Positions 36,449 through 46,018 of a stretch of 64,000 nt of DNA are shown here, one piece after another; within the stretch, counting starts at the first letter, position 1, and each line of letters begins with the position of its first letter. Under the pieces are notes generated by a model, which was given only the letters and a program-made list of their open reading frames with translations, searched no databases and was not told where the DNA came from. This DNA comes from an uncultured Bacteroidales bacterium. GTDB taxonomy: Bacteria; Bacteroidota; Bacteroidia; Bacteroidales; UBA932. Position numbers and translations under genes: made by a program. Location of the stretch: positions 124,001 to 188,000 of the forward strand of contig CAKUVD010000003.1 of NCBI GenBank assembly GCA_934695325.1. The letters run 5' to 3'.

Positions 36449-37024
36449 TCAAAGTCTGTCGAACTTATAGCCAAGCAGATGCAATTCGGCCGCCGCCCCT
36501 ATCCTATACATCTCCTGACACGAGGCGACAAACACGTGATATGCGACAATACTCTGAGGCTCAATGTTCTCGTAACGTATCAGCGAGACCGTGACATCGG
36601 CGCATCTGCGGAAGAGATTTCGGATGGCATCAGCTTCCGAGGAATTCAGGTCAATGCCGATGATGTCTTCCATTATATGGTCATCCATATCATCGAATCC
36701 CTGCTTCCCATAATAAGCGGAATACGGCATTCCGGAGCACACCTGCCAGTCGGCATCCCATCCACAGGCGACAGCCATCCCGAGATATGCGGCCCAAGCG
36801 ACAGAGACCGTAGGATACTCCGCAATCTGCTGCATCGCGTCAGCGATATAGTCGCCGCCAAGTATGTTCCACTGTCCATCAATGTCCGGACTCCCCAGCA
36901 GCATCGCCGGAGCAGGCTCCCCTTCCGGAGCAGACGTCACTGGCATACCGCTTTCACGGCACACTCTTATAAGTTCTCTCTCGAGCTTGTCCGCATATTT
37001 TTCAATGTCGTATGTAGTATCCAT
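36449..37024 (-). CDS. Conserved-looking hypothetical protein
   Basis: This 191-residue soluble protein has no signal or membrane segment. It is acidic, with helical segments such as 'YDIEKYADKLERELIRVC', a central 'AWAAYLGMAVACGWDADW', and 'NLFRRCADVTVSLIRYEN'. The regular amphipathic pattern and a proper divergent promoter region with vsr support a real gene. I do not recognise a family and propose no function. Confidence 0.55.
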   Translation of the reverse strand: MDTTYDIEKYADKLERELIRVCRESGMPVTSAPEGEPAPAMLLGSPDIDGQWNILGGDYIADAMQQIAEYPTVSVAWAAYLGMAVACGWDADWQVCSGMPYSAYYGKQGFDDMDDHIMEDIIGIDLNSSEADAIRNLFRRCADVTVSLIRYENIEPQSIVAYHVFVASCQEMYRIGAAAELHLLGYKFDRL

Positions 37025-37073
37025 CGCAAATCATTTTGAGGCGCAAAGATACGACAAATCATCATAATTTTTG

Positions 37074-37081
37074 TATTTTTG
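37074..37081 (+). promoter_or_regulatory. Probable -7 box of vsr
   Basis: TATTTTTG lies 27 nt upstream of the chosen vsr ATG in the short divergent spacer. No TTG is found 20 nt further upstream, so only the -7 box is supported. Confidence 0.4.
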
Positions 37082-37108
37082 TCGCTCTGACGAATATATG
37101 TGACATAT

Positions 37109-37684
37109 ATGACACCTCAGCAACGCCACGACTGTATGGCCAGCATACACTCCAAAGACACTCGACCGGAATTGGTCGTCCGGCACGAACTGTGGCAGCG
37201 CGGATATCGTTTTCGCAAGTGTGTCAAGACTCTGCCTGGCACTCCAGACGTTGTACTTCCGAAGTACCGCACAGCCATATTCATCAATGGATGTTTCTGG
37301 CACGGTCACAAAGGCTGCGACAAATACACTGTTCCCAAGAGCAATGTCTCTTTCTGGAAGAACAAGATCGCCAAAAACCAGGAACGAGACTTGAAGAACA
37401 CCCAACTTCTCGAGTCCATCGGATGGAATGTCATCACCATCTGGGAATGCGAACTGAAAAAGTCACGACTGTCTGGAACAATCGCCAGGACGGAGCATCA
37501 GATCAAGGACAATGCTTTCAGATGGAAAGAATACAAGGCCCGCCGCAGACAAGACCGCCAATTCGCACTCGAACAAGCCAGAAAACGTAGAGAGATAACC
37601 GCAGCACTGGAAGCAGAGCTGCGGTCAAAATTCCACATTCCACAGAGAATCAAGAGGTTGTCGCACTCAGAGCACAATCTCTGA
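37109..37684 (+). CDS. vsr: Very-short-patch-repair endonuclease, orphan
   Basis: Vsr nicks next to T:G mismatches that arise when 5-methylcytosine deaminates. The protein (191 residues from the ATG at 37109; a GTG at 37100 is possible) has the family pattern: 'MASIHSKDTRPELVVR', the catalytic Asp in 'LPGTPDVVLPKY', 'AIFINGCFWHGHKGCD' with zinc and catalytic His, and 'GWNVITIWECEL'. A basic C-terminal helical tail of ~55 residues is longer than in E. coli Vsr (156). No cytosine methyltransferase is adjacent, so the gene is an orphan. Its 3' end overlaps that of the convergent M3 peptidase gene by 18 nt. Confidence 0.9.
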   Translation: MTPQQRHDCMASIHSKDTRPELVVRHELWQRGYRFRKCVKTLPGTPDVVLPKYRTAIFINGCFWHGHKGCDKYTVPKSNVSFWKNKIAKNQERDLKNTQLLESIGWNVITIWECELKKSRLSGTIARTEHQIKDNAFRWKEYKARRRQDRQFALEQARKRREITAALEAELRSKFHIPQRIKRLSHSEHNL

Positions 37685-39724
37685 CTCACAACCGCAAAGC
37701 CCAAGCTTTTTCATCAACGCCTCCGGCTGAGGATCGTGTCCCCGGAAGTTGCGGTAGAGCACCGCAGCATCCTGGGAATCTCCACGCGAAAGAATGTTGT
37801 CACGGAAACTGTGGCTCACCGCTGTATTGAAAATGCCCTTTTCCTTGAACAGGGCGAAGGCATCGGCCTCGAGGACTTCAGCCCACTTATAGGAGTAATA
37901 TCCAGCCGAATAGCCTCCGGCAAAGATATGTGAGAACGATGTAGATATGCAAGTCTCAGGAAGTGATACAGTTACGGCATAAGGCTCCAGCGTCTTCTTC
38001 TCGAAACTTATGACATCTATATCCTCCGGCACAGTCTTGAGGGAATGCCAGGCCATATCAAGGAGTCCGAACTGAAGCTGACGCACCTGAGAATAGCCGG
38101 CGAGGTAATTTTTCGCGGCGACAATCTTGTCAATGAGTTCGGACGGAATGTTCTCTCCTGTCTGATAATTCTTTGCGAATGTATTGAGATATTCAGGCTC
38201 AAAGCCCCAGTTCTCCATTATCTGCGACGGAAGCTCCACGAAATCACGTGCGACAGACGTTCCGGTTATCGATGGATAGCGTCCCTCCGCCAGAATGCCG
38301 TGAAGGGCGTGCCCGAACTCGTGGAGGAATGTAGTGAACTCGTCGTGAGTTAGAAGAGACGGAGACGTGGAGGTCGGCTTGCTGAAATTCGTCACAATGC
38401 TTATGAACGGCCTCTTCTCGACTCCGTTCTCAATGCTCTGGCCTCTGAATTCTGTCATCCATGCACCGCCTCTCTTGCTTGCGCGAGGGAAGAAGTCCGC
38501 ATAGAACAGAGCCTTGTGCGCTCCATTTTCATCTGTCACATCATAAACCATCACATCCTTATGGTAGCCAGGTATATCCTTGCGAAGCGTAAAATTCAGT
38601 CCATAGAGCCTATGCGCCAGGCCGAACACAGCGTCAATGCAGTTCTCCAGCTTGAAGTAAGGTTTGAGAAGTTCCTCGTTAAGAGAGTACTTCGCCTCCT
38701 GATAGCGCTCTGACCAATATGAGAAATCCCACGGCATCAATTCCGTGTCATCGAATCCATTCTCCCTGGCATAGGAAAGGATTTCAGCAACCTCAGCCTT
38801 CGCGAACGGGAGCGACGGGATCACCAGCCTGGCCAGGAAATCATTGACAGTATCCGGATTCTTCGCCATCCTCTCTTCCAGAGCATAGTCTGCGTAAGTA
38901 CCGTAACCAAGGATATTCGCTGTCTTTATCCTCAGATCGACAATCTTCTTCACATTCTCGATATTGCTGAACCCTCCGGAGACGGCCCTTGTGTTATAAG
39001 CCATATACATCTGGCGGCGAAGATCACGGACCTTGCTGAACTTCATAAAAGGGCCATAGCTGGGATGGTCCAGAGTAAACGCCCAGCCATCAAGATTCTT
39101 CTCTTTCGCAGTCTCTGCGGCAGCCTCGACAGAATAAGCCGGAAGTCCGGCGAGATCCGAGGGATCAGTGACATTAAGGACATAGGCATTGGTGGCGGCG
39201 AGGACGTTCTTGCCGAATGCCAGGGACGCAAGTGAGAGTTCCTCGGAAAGGCGGCTGTACTCGGCCTTGTCCTCTGCATTCAAGTTGGCTCCGTTACGTC
39301 TGAATGACCTGTAGGAGTTCTCCAGTATGCGCATCTGGTCGGGCTCCAAGTTAAGGCTGTCCTTCTTTTCATAAACCGACTTCACCCTCCTGAACAGTTT
39401 ATCATTCAGAGACACATACATGGAATACTCGGTCAGTTCAGGAGACACTTCCTCGGCGATTTCCTGCATCTCGTCGTCCGTGTCCGCCTCCAGGAGGTTG
39501 AAGAAGATTCCGGACACACGTTCAAGCGTCTGTCCTGCATATTCCATCGCCTCTACAGTATTCTCGAATGTAGGCTCTTCAGGATTGTCTGCAATCGCAT
39601 CAATCTCAGCCTTGGCCTCGGCGATTCCCTTTTCAAAGGCCGGAAGGTAGTGCTCATTGCGTATCTTGTCGAACTGCGGAGCACCGTAGGGCAGTCTCGA
39701 CTCTGTCAAAAGAGGGTTTTCCAT
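37667..39724 (-). CDS. dcp: M3-family peptidyl-dipeptidase (Dcp-like)
   Basis: This ~685-residue zinc metallopeptidase carries the M3 signature 'TFLHEFGHALHGIL', with HExxH-type zinc ligands, in its C-terminal half and a downstream Glu ligand in 'FVELPSQIMENW'. The N-terminal region begins 'PLLTESRLPYGAPQFDKI', typical for the Dcp/oligopeptidase A group. It releases C-terminal dipeptides from peptides. I chose the ATG at 39724 because the upstream gene ends at 39745 and the conserved region starts there. No signal peptide is visible, so it is cytoplasmic. Confidence 0.92.
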   Translation of the reverse strand: MENPLLTESRLPYGAPQFDKIRNEHYLPAFEKGIAEAKAEIDAIADNPEEPTFENTVEAMEYAGQTLERVSGIFFNLLEADTDDEMQEIAEEVSPELTEYSMYVSLNDKLFRRVKSVYEKKDSLNLEPDQMRILENSYRSFRRNGANLNAEDKAEYSRLSEELSLASLAFGKNVLAATNAYVLNVTDPSDLAGLPAYSVEAAAETAKEKNLDGWAFTLDHPSYGPFMKFSKVRDLRRQMYMAYNTRAVSGGFSNIENVKKIVDLRIKTANILGYGTYADYALEERMAKNPDTVNDFLARLVIPSLPFAKAEVAEILSYARENGFDDTELMPWDFSYWSERYQEAKYSLNEELLKPYFKLENCIDAVFGLAHRLYGLNFTLRKDIPGYHKDVMVYDVTDENGAHKALFYADFFPRASKRGGAWMTEFRGQSIENGVEKRPFISIVTNFSKPTSTSPSLLTHDEFTTFLHEFGHALHGILAEGRYPSITGTSVARDFVELPSQIMENWGFEPEYLNTFAKNYQTGENIPSELIDKIVAAKNYLAGYSQVRQLQFGLLDMAWHSLKTVPEDIDVISFEKKTLEPYAVTVSLPETCISTSFSHIFAGGYSAGYYSYKWAEVLEADAFALFKEKGIFNTAVSHSFRDNILSRGDSQDAAVLYRNFRGHDPQPEALMKKLGLCGCESEIVL

Positions 39725-39744
39725 ATTGCAAGAAGTTATCAGGT

Positions 39745-41856
39745 TCACTGTATCCACGGCTTGACCTTATAATCGGCCAGCTTGTCACACGAAGAACCGA
39801 TCTCGCCGGCAGTCCTCGTCTGCGGATATTTCTCCACGGCTGACTTGAATCGGCATAGAGCGGCATAGTTCTGAGCTGCCATTTCCGGGTCTCGTATCAT
39901 TCCAAGGCCATCATTGATATACTTTCCCGCATCAGAAACAGCCTGTTTCCGATACTCAGATGTCGGCCACTTATCATCATATACCATATGATAATGCGTC
40001 AAGGCCCAACAGTAATCGAATGAGGACATAAGTCCGATGCCGTATTTCACGGAAGCCTCTCCACTGATGTCCGGATTCCTTGACTTCATCTTCATTTCCA
40101 ATGACGCCATTTCTCTTGCGAATGCCAGTTTGTAATTCTTTTGAACCTTTCCCTTTCTGTGCCCATATATGAACGGCATACGGCTGAAGTACGCATACAC
40201 ATTGGTAGTCTTTTCGTAAGAAGGCCGTACCATAGAAAGGAACTCTGCGGCCTTCTGATACTTGCGCTCGCGAATATATCTGGTTCCTATCAGCTCCCGG
40301 ACATAGTCGTGATTCACATAGCCCCGCTCGTCCAGATACCGGCCAAACTCCGTGGTATCCGCACCCATACTCTGCTCATAACGGATTACCGCATTGAGGT
40401 CGAGCGTGTCGAGAGCATTGAAATAATAGTTGGAATAGTCGAACATATTATCGATGTCCGTAGCAGCTCGGTACCGAGCCATCGTGTACGTCTTAGGTTT
40501 TTCCTGCCACTTGCCGCCGTACCAGTCTGCCGTGAATCTGTCCACGATCTGCAGGAGACGGTTGTCTGCCATATTGCGCAGCCGGAGGGACAGCACCGGA
40601 TCCACCTTGTCCATCTTAGGGGCGACGACCCCGATGAGAACCTTGCGCAGCATATCATTCCAATAATAGTAACTGAGGCTGATATGCAGGGCATAGCCAT
40701 CTGCCGTTATCTCCCTGACCTTTCCCGTGATGCCGCCGCATATCTTGGAGTCCAGCCAGCGGATCTGTCCATAGAGCCTGTCCAGATAAGCAGCGTCATA
40801 ACTGCTTGTCTTGGCATCCAGATACATCCTGAGCACTTTCACGGACTCCCCCACGAAACGGCTCCCGTGAGCAGCCTCTGCTTTTCTCAGGAGTTTCAGA
40901 GCCATCGACTGATCTCCGGAGACATCTGCCAGAAAAGACGCAGAATAATACCAGACCTTCGGCGCCTTGGCATTCACGGCACCCTTGAGACATATATTCA
41001 TATACTCCCTTGCCTTGGCAGTGTCCACCACAGGGGAATAACCGCCGCAAGCGTCCCTATCTATTCTTCCTACGACATCCTGAAGCAGTTCCGGGACATC
41101 CCTCCCGTCAGGAAGATTCACGGCGGCGAAATCAAGCAAGCCACTGTACGTTCCCTCCTTGGAATAATGTTCATATAGAGACTTGAGATCACCCTTGCTT
41201 TTATAATAGCCTAAGGCCCTCTCCTTGTCTCCTGTCCGGTATGCGGCACCCGCCACGTATCCAAGCGTCATATTCCGTATCACGCCATCTTTCAAGCGCC
41301 ATTTCCGGGCATTCCAGAGTGAGTCAATCTGACCGTACATCTTCAGCGTGAACATCGCCCTCACAGCCTGGAGGATGTATCTGTCCTCCAGCCTCTTTCC
41401 TTTATATGACAATGACTTGTCTATGACATCTTCGAGTTCTGCCTTGACCGGCTCGCCTTTGGACGGATAATACCACGGATCATTAATCTCGAAGCGAGCC
41501 TGCTCACAGGACTTCGCCGTCACGAGAAAGTCAGCAGCCTCCCTGTCGCCGGATGACGCGATATACCGAACAAATGAATTATCCGAATCCTTGTCATCCA
41601 GCAGTCCCTTCATCTGCTCCAACGAATACCCATACACGACATCTGAGATGTCCGCCTCTCTGACATACGGCCGGGCAAGTCTTTTCCAAGCCGCACAATT
41701 GGCCTCCCGCTCCGAGGTATTCCGCGCATCCTTGTCGAACGCCCTGAACATATAATACTCCTCAGGGTAATTCCAGAACGGCCCGCAGCAGAATGCCGGA
41801 ACCGCGGCCAGCATCAACGCCCCGCTAACGAAGAATCTCATCAATCTCATCATCAC
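39745..41856 (-). CDS. Secreted protein of unknown function, TPR-like
   Basis: The 703-residue precursor has a signal peptide ('MRFFVSGALMLAAVPAFC') followed by 'CGPFWNYPEEYYMF'. Much of the rest is helical with repeat-like pairs ('AGAAYRTGDKERALGYYKSK', 'ALKLLRKAEAAH', 'YIRERKYQKAAEFLS'), suggesting a tetratricopeptide superhelix. It overlaps the upstream lipoprotein gene by 32 nt, so the two are co-expressed. I know of no function. Confidence 0.75.
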   Translation of the reverse strand: MMMRLMRFFVSGALMLAAVPAFCCGPFWNYPEEYYMFRAFDKDARNTSEREANCAAWKRLARPYVREADISDVVYGYSLEQMKGLLDDKDSDNSFVRYIASSGDREAADFLVTAKSCEQARFEINDPWYYPSKGEPVKAELEDVIDKSLSYKGKRLEDRYILQAVRAMFTLKMYGQIDSLWNARKWRLKDGVIRNMTLGYVAGAAYRTGDKERALGYYKSKGDLKSLYEHYSKEGTYSGLLDFAAVNLPDGRDVPELLQDVVGRIDRDACGGYSPVVDTAKAREYMNICLKGAVNAKAPKVWYYSASFLADVSGDQSMALKLLRKAEAAHGSRFVGESVKVLRMYLDAKTSSYDAAYLDRLYGQIRWLDSKICGGITGKVREITADGYALHISLSYYYWNDMLRKVLIGVVAPKMDKVDPVLSLRLRNMADNRLLQIVDRFTADWYGGKWQEKPKTYTMARYRAATDIDNMFDYSNYYFNALDTLDLNAVIRYEQSMGADTTEFGRYLDERGYVNHDYVRELIGTRYIRERKYQKAAEFLSMVRPSYEKTTNVYAYFSRMPFIYGHRKGKVQKNYKLAFAREMASLEMKMKSRNPDISGEASVKYGIGLMSSFDYCWALTHYHMVYDDKWPTSEYRKQAVSDAGKYINDGLGMIRDPEMAAQNYAALCRFKSAVEKYPQTRTAGEIGSSCDKLADYKVKPWIQ

Positions 41857-42967
41857 TATATTTAGAGAGGTTTGCCATATCCAGATGGTATATTATATTG
41901 TTAGAGGACCCCATCCCAAGTTTCTTGTCCACAAGTCCCTTTACTTTCCGTATCAGAGCTATGTCCGGATATTCATAACGTATCGTCTGCCCTGCGGTGA
42001 AATGTACAGCCCCCACCTCGCAGTCTTCATTGACAATATACCAGTTCCCTTTTTTCTTTGTCAATGCAAGATTGGAGTCCAGATCCACGGGAGAGAGTAT
42101 GCGGTCAAACGATCCGTTCTTCTTGAACACAGCGTTCCAGCTGAAAGTCGGATAAGATATATCCACTTGCCTGCAGTTATGATTCCTCGCAGCACAGAAT
42201 TTATTGACTCTGGACTTGACGCCAAGGTATTTCTTCACATCCGCATAAGCAAGAATCGAGTTGTCTGTTTCCAGATTCTTTATGGCTCCGGTATTATACA
42301 TCATCAGGACCCCTTTGTCAAATGGATACTCCGCCAGTTCAATCTGATGCAGACGGATGGTGCCACTCAGGAGCATACCCTCTCTATGCAGGATTTCCTT
42401 AGCCGCATTGCACAGCCTGTCATACGACTGCTTTGACGACGCTGTCCAGTCACAGTCGAACTGCACTTCCCTGACAGGCCCGAGGTCATTGTATGAGCAC
42501 ATATTCAATACCCGCTTCACGATCTTCGCCGCAAGTTCGGCTTCTTTGCTCTCGAAATGCCTGAGAGCATTGACCGTGATGAAAACTGCAGGGACAATCT
42601 CGACGCCCTCCGGTTTTGCGGATTCGAAAGCCGCCGTAGCAACAGGCACAACATCCACCCTGTCCTTCGAATAGTCGGGAGTCACGTCCACATCGAACAT
42701 TCTCAGATAAATCCTGTCAATGCCGTGCCTTTCCAGGAAAGATTTTTCTTCTGTCCCGATCTTGAATGTGGTTTTCCAGAAATAGACGCTACGATGACGC
42801 ACTGAATCGACAGCTGCAGTGACATCACCGCCGCTCTGGCGCTCCGACCGTCTGCCAGAGCAGGACATAATAAGAGCACTTACAATGATGACAGCCGCTA
42901 AAATCCGCAACCGAAGAAGAGACAAGGCATCGGGCATTTTACAGCAAAACATATCTAAAAAGTTCAT
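41825..42967 (-). CDS. Lipoprotein of unknown function with TIM-barrel-like pattern
   Basis: The 380-residue protein has a hydrophobic signal ending in the lipobox 'ALIMSC'. The mature part alternates strands and helices ('GIDRIYLRMFDVDVTP', 'GVEIVPAVFI', 'VREVQFDCDWT', 'GMLLSGTIRLHQIEL', 'KGVLMMYNTG'), which looks like a beta/alpha barrel; the 'QFDCDWT' strand with Asp residues resembles DUF3142-type proteins, though I hold that loosely. It is the first gene of a pair with the TPR-like protein, with a 32-nt overlap. The first hydrophilic residues (MNFLDMFCCK) may not be translated; 'MPDALSLLRLRI' is an alternative start. Confidence 0.7.
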   Translation of the reverse strand: MNFLDMFCCKMPDALSLLRLRILAAVIIVSALIMSCSGRRSERQSGGDVTAAVDSVRHRSVYFWKTTFKIGTEEKSFLERHGIDRIYLRMFDVDVTPDYSKDRVDVVPVATAAFESAKPEGVEIVPAVFITVNALRHFESKEAELAAKIVKRVLNMCSYNDLGPVREVQFDCDWTASSKQSYDRLCNAAKEILHREGMLLSGTIRLHQIELAEYPFDKGVLMMYNTGAIKNLETDNSILAYADVKKYLGVKSRVNKFCAARNHNCRQVDISYPTFSWNAVFKKNGSFDRILSPVDLDSNLALTKKKGNWYIVNEDCEVGAVHFTAGQTIRYEYPDIALIRKVKGLVDKKLGMGSSNNIIYHLDMANLSKYSDDEIDEILR

Positions 42968-43649
42968 ATTCAGTTATTTATAGAGTCCAGACAATACCTG
43001 GCAGCAAATCGCTTGCGCCAATGCTGCATTATCATTATTAATCACGGCATAAAAGTATGAAAAATTTTTATGCCGTAATCTTCTTCAGGGTATTGATTTT
43101 AATTGTTTTTTATCAATCACTGCTCCTATAAAAAATGCCGCAAAGAAAAAGCGGCTACTCCAGATGGGTAGAATTCTTCAGACTGGAATGTGCCTTCACA
43201 TATAATAAGGAAATGATATACCTGTTGGCAATAAATTTTTTCAGTTGGAACGATATGCTAACCCTCAATCAGCTGCTGCCAAGTCGTGATATTCTTCATT
43301 TCTGTCGCGAAAAGTGAATGGGGCTGGCATGTGGCCGAATGTGCAAAAGGACACCGGAAAATGGTAAAAAGCTTGCAAAAGCAAGATTGACTTTAGTTCA
43401 ATTATATTTTGTGCTCAAGACAGGGTATCTTTGCATAGCACCAATCTGCCATTGTTTATTATGAATGGCACGGACATTTTCGCTGCGCTCTACAAGTGGA
43501 AGAATATGGAGTATCTATTGAATAGAATTCCGACATATTCTTAGCAAGAAAACTATTTATTGCATCTCGTTTCACTTCCGGCACCCCACACATCCGGAAT
43601 TTTTGGCTAAATTTGTCAAATAGCATATTATTTAACACAACTCAAGAAT
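42968..43649. other. Long intergenic region before the GH3 gene
   Basis: Nothing here is a convincing gene. A 60-codon frame at 43135-43317 and a 27-codon frame starting ATG at 43461 have no resemblance I recognise. GCCGC and GCGGC near 43137-43155 form a small A-rich-loop hairpin that may terminate transcription. TATCTTTG at 43426-43433 fits the -7 consensus and is a candidate GH3 promoter with a ~210-nt leader. Confidence 0.45.
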
Positions 43650-45881
43650 ATGAAACGAAATCCACTGACAATCCTGTCTTTCGTAATGATTGCGGTATCA
43701 GCCTGCTCCTCCAAGCCGGAAATCCCCGTGTATATGGACGAGAGCAAAGACATCGATGCAAGAGTGGCGAACGCTCTTTCCCGTATGACAATGGAAGAGA
43801 AGGTCGCAATCCTCCACGCACAGAGCAAATTCTCGTCTCCAGGCGTACCTCGTCTCGGCATTCCTGAACTCTGGTGCACCGACGGTCCACACGGAATCAG
43901 GCCCGAGGTAAAATGGGATGAGTGGGACCAGGCAGGATGGACCAATGACTCCTGCACCGCCTTTCCTGCATTGACCTGCCTCGCGGCTACATGGGACAGG
44001 GAGGCATCTGCATTGTATGGGAAAAGCATCGGAGAAGAGGCACGATACAGAGAGAAAGATGTATTGCTCGGCCCGGGAGTCAATATCTACAGGACGCCTT
44101 ACAACGGTCGCAATTTCGAATATATGGGAGAAGACCCTTTCCTTTCAGGAGAGATGTGCGTACCATATATACAGGAAGTACAGAAAAACGGCGTGGCGGT
44201 CTGCCTGAAACATTTCGCCTTGAACAATCAGGAGTGCAACCGGCACATAGCCGATGTAGATGTAGATGACAGGACACTGTATGAGATCTACCTGCCTGCT
44301 TTCAAGAAAGGAGTCCAGGAAGGAGGTGCTTGGTCCATAATGGGTGCATATAATCTATACAAAGGTCAGCACCTGTGCCACAACAAACACCTACTCGATG
44401 GAGTCCTGAAAGGAGAATGGAATTTCGACGGGGCCGTCATCAGTGACTGGGGCGGTGCCTGCGACCCCGACCAGGCAGCGGAATATGGACTCGACCTGGA
44501 ATACGGAACCTGGACAGACGGGCTGGCAAGCAAAGGAAAGAAGAGCTATGACAACTATATGCTTGCAGACCCATACCTTGAGCGTCTCCGTGATGGACGC
44601 GCATCACTCAAGACTCTTGACGACAAGGCAGGGCGTGTGCTGAAGCTCATCTTCCGCACGGCGATGAACACACACAAGCCTTTCGGCTCGCTCAATTCTC
44701 CGGAGCATCTCGATGCTGCACGGCGGATAGGCGCTGACGGAATCGTTCTGCTGAAGAACGATGAGTCAGCAAGCGGCTCCAAAGTCCTGCCTATAGACCT
44801 GTCCCATCTGAAGAAGATTCTCGTGGTCGGAGAGAATGCCGTGAAGATGATGACCGTAGGAGGAGGCTCGTCCTCACTGAAAGTACAGCACGAAGTCACT
44901 CCGCTGGAAGGAATACTCAATGCTGTCGGAGACAATGCGGAAGTCATATATGAAAGAGGTTACATCGGCAAGATAGAAAACAGCTACAATGGAGTCTCTA
45001 CCGGTCAGGATCTCTCAGAGACACGCACCGCAGAGCAGCTTATAGAAGACGCATCTAAAGCAGCTGCCGAGGCTGACGTGGTGCTCTTCTTCGGCGGCCT
45101 GAACAAGCATTCGCACCAGGACTGCGAAGGAATGGACAGACTCTCTTATGGACTTCCATACGGGCAGGACGAAGTCATAGAGGCACTTGCCGCGGCGAAT
45201 CCAAACCTCGTAGTATGCCTCGTAAGCGGAAACGCAGTCGCTATGCCGTGGATAGGACAGGTCCCGGCCATCACTCAATGCTGGTACTGCGGCTCACAGG
45301 CAGGAAATTCCATCGCCGATGTCATATTCGGAAAAGTCAATCCTAGCGGAAAGCTTCCGTTCTCATTCCCTGTAAAAATCGAGGATTCTCCGGCACACGC
45401 AATGGATGCCTACACCTGCGGAGCAGACGTGCATTATAAAGAAGGTATCTATGTCGGCTACCGATGGTTCGACACCAAGAATATCAAGCCGCTGTTCGCA
45501 TTCGGCCACGGTCTGAGCTACACCGAGTTCGAATACAGTGATTTCAAGGCAAGTCCGTCAGTATCGGCAAATGGAATGCTGAAAGCATCAGTCAATGTAA
45601 AGAATACAGGCTCTCGTGAAGGAAAGGAAATCGTGCAGCTCTACATTGGCGAGCAGAATCCTGTCCTTGACCGTCCTGCCAAGGAGCTCAAGGCATTTGA
45701 AAAAGTAAGCCTGGCTCCAGGTGAGGTCAAGACAGTACATTTCGAGGTTCCAGCATCTGACCTGGCATATTTCAATGCAGACACCCACAGCTGGGTGCTC
45801 GACCCTGCACACAGCTTCACCGCATACTTCGCGGCCGCTTCAGATGATATACGCGGGACAGTGGACTTCCGTACCAAATAG
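43650..45881 (+). CDS. GH3-family glycoside hydrolase, lipoprotein
   Basis: This 743-residue exported enzyme has signal and lipobox ('FVMIAVSAC'). The GH3 N-terminal barrel holds 'GPGVNIYRTPYNGRNFEYM', 'CLKHFALNNQE' and the nucleophile Asp266 in 'AVISDWGG'. The GH3 C-terminal domain ('EGMDRLSYGLP', 'WIGQVPAITQCWY') and a C-terminal fibronectin-III-like domain ('VKNTGSREGKEIVQLYI') follow. Such proteins are beta-glucosidases, beta-xylosidases or related exo-enzymes; the linkage cannot be read. It is monocistronic, near the rhamnose locus but on the opposite strand from it. Confidence 0.93.
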   Translation: MKRNPLTILSFVMIAVSACSSKPEIPVYMDESKDIDARVANALSRMTMEEKVAILHAQSKFSSPGVPRLGIPELWCTDGPHGIRPEVKWDEWDQAGWTNDSCTAFPALTCLAATWDREASALYGKSIGEEARYREKDVLLGPGVNIYRTPYNGRNFEYMGEDPFLSGEMCVPYIQEVQKNGVAVCLKHFALNNQECNRHIADVDVDDRTLYEIYLPAFKKGVQEGGAWSIMGAYNLYKGQHLCHNKHLLDGVLKGEWNFDGAVISDWGGACDPDQAAEYGLDLEYGTWTDGLASKGKKSYDNYMLADPYLERLRDGRASLKTLDDKAGRVLKLIFRTAMNTHKPFGSLNSPEHLDAARRIGADGIVLLKNDESASGSKVLPIDLSHLKKILVVGENAVKMMTVGGGSSSLKVQHEVTPLEGILNAVGDNAEVIYERGYIGKIENSYNGVSTGQDLSETRTAEQLIEDASKAAAEADVVLFFGGLNKHSHQDCEGMDRLSYGLPYGQDEVIEALAAANPNLVVCLVSGNAVAMPWIGQVPAITQCWYCGSQAGNSIADVIFGKVNPSGKLPFSFPVKIEDSPAHAMDAYTCGADVHYKEGIYVGYRWFDTKNIKPLFAFGHGLSYTEFEYSDFKASPSVSANGMLKASVNVKNTGSREGKEIVQLYIGEQNPVLDRPAKELKAFEKVSLAPGEVKTVHFEVPASDLAYFNADTHSWVLDPAHSFTAYFAAASDDIRGTVDFRTK

Positions 45882-46018
45882 CAAGCAGACCGCTGATTTT
45901 AAAGCCACTGCTGATTACCAGCAGTGGCTTATTATATATTCCCGCCAGGAATCCCAGAGAGATCAAGTAATCCGAAAAAAATTCGCTATCTTTGAAAAGT
46001 CGATCTAAATTTTTGATT

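Noticed and set aside
43135..43317. 60-codon plus-strand frame as a small gene
   Set aside because: No similarity, no convincing start context and low complexity; treated as intergenic.
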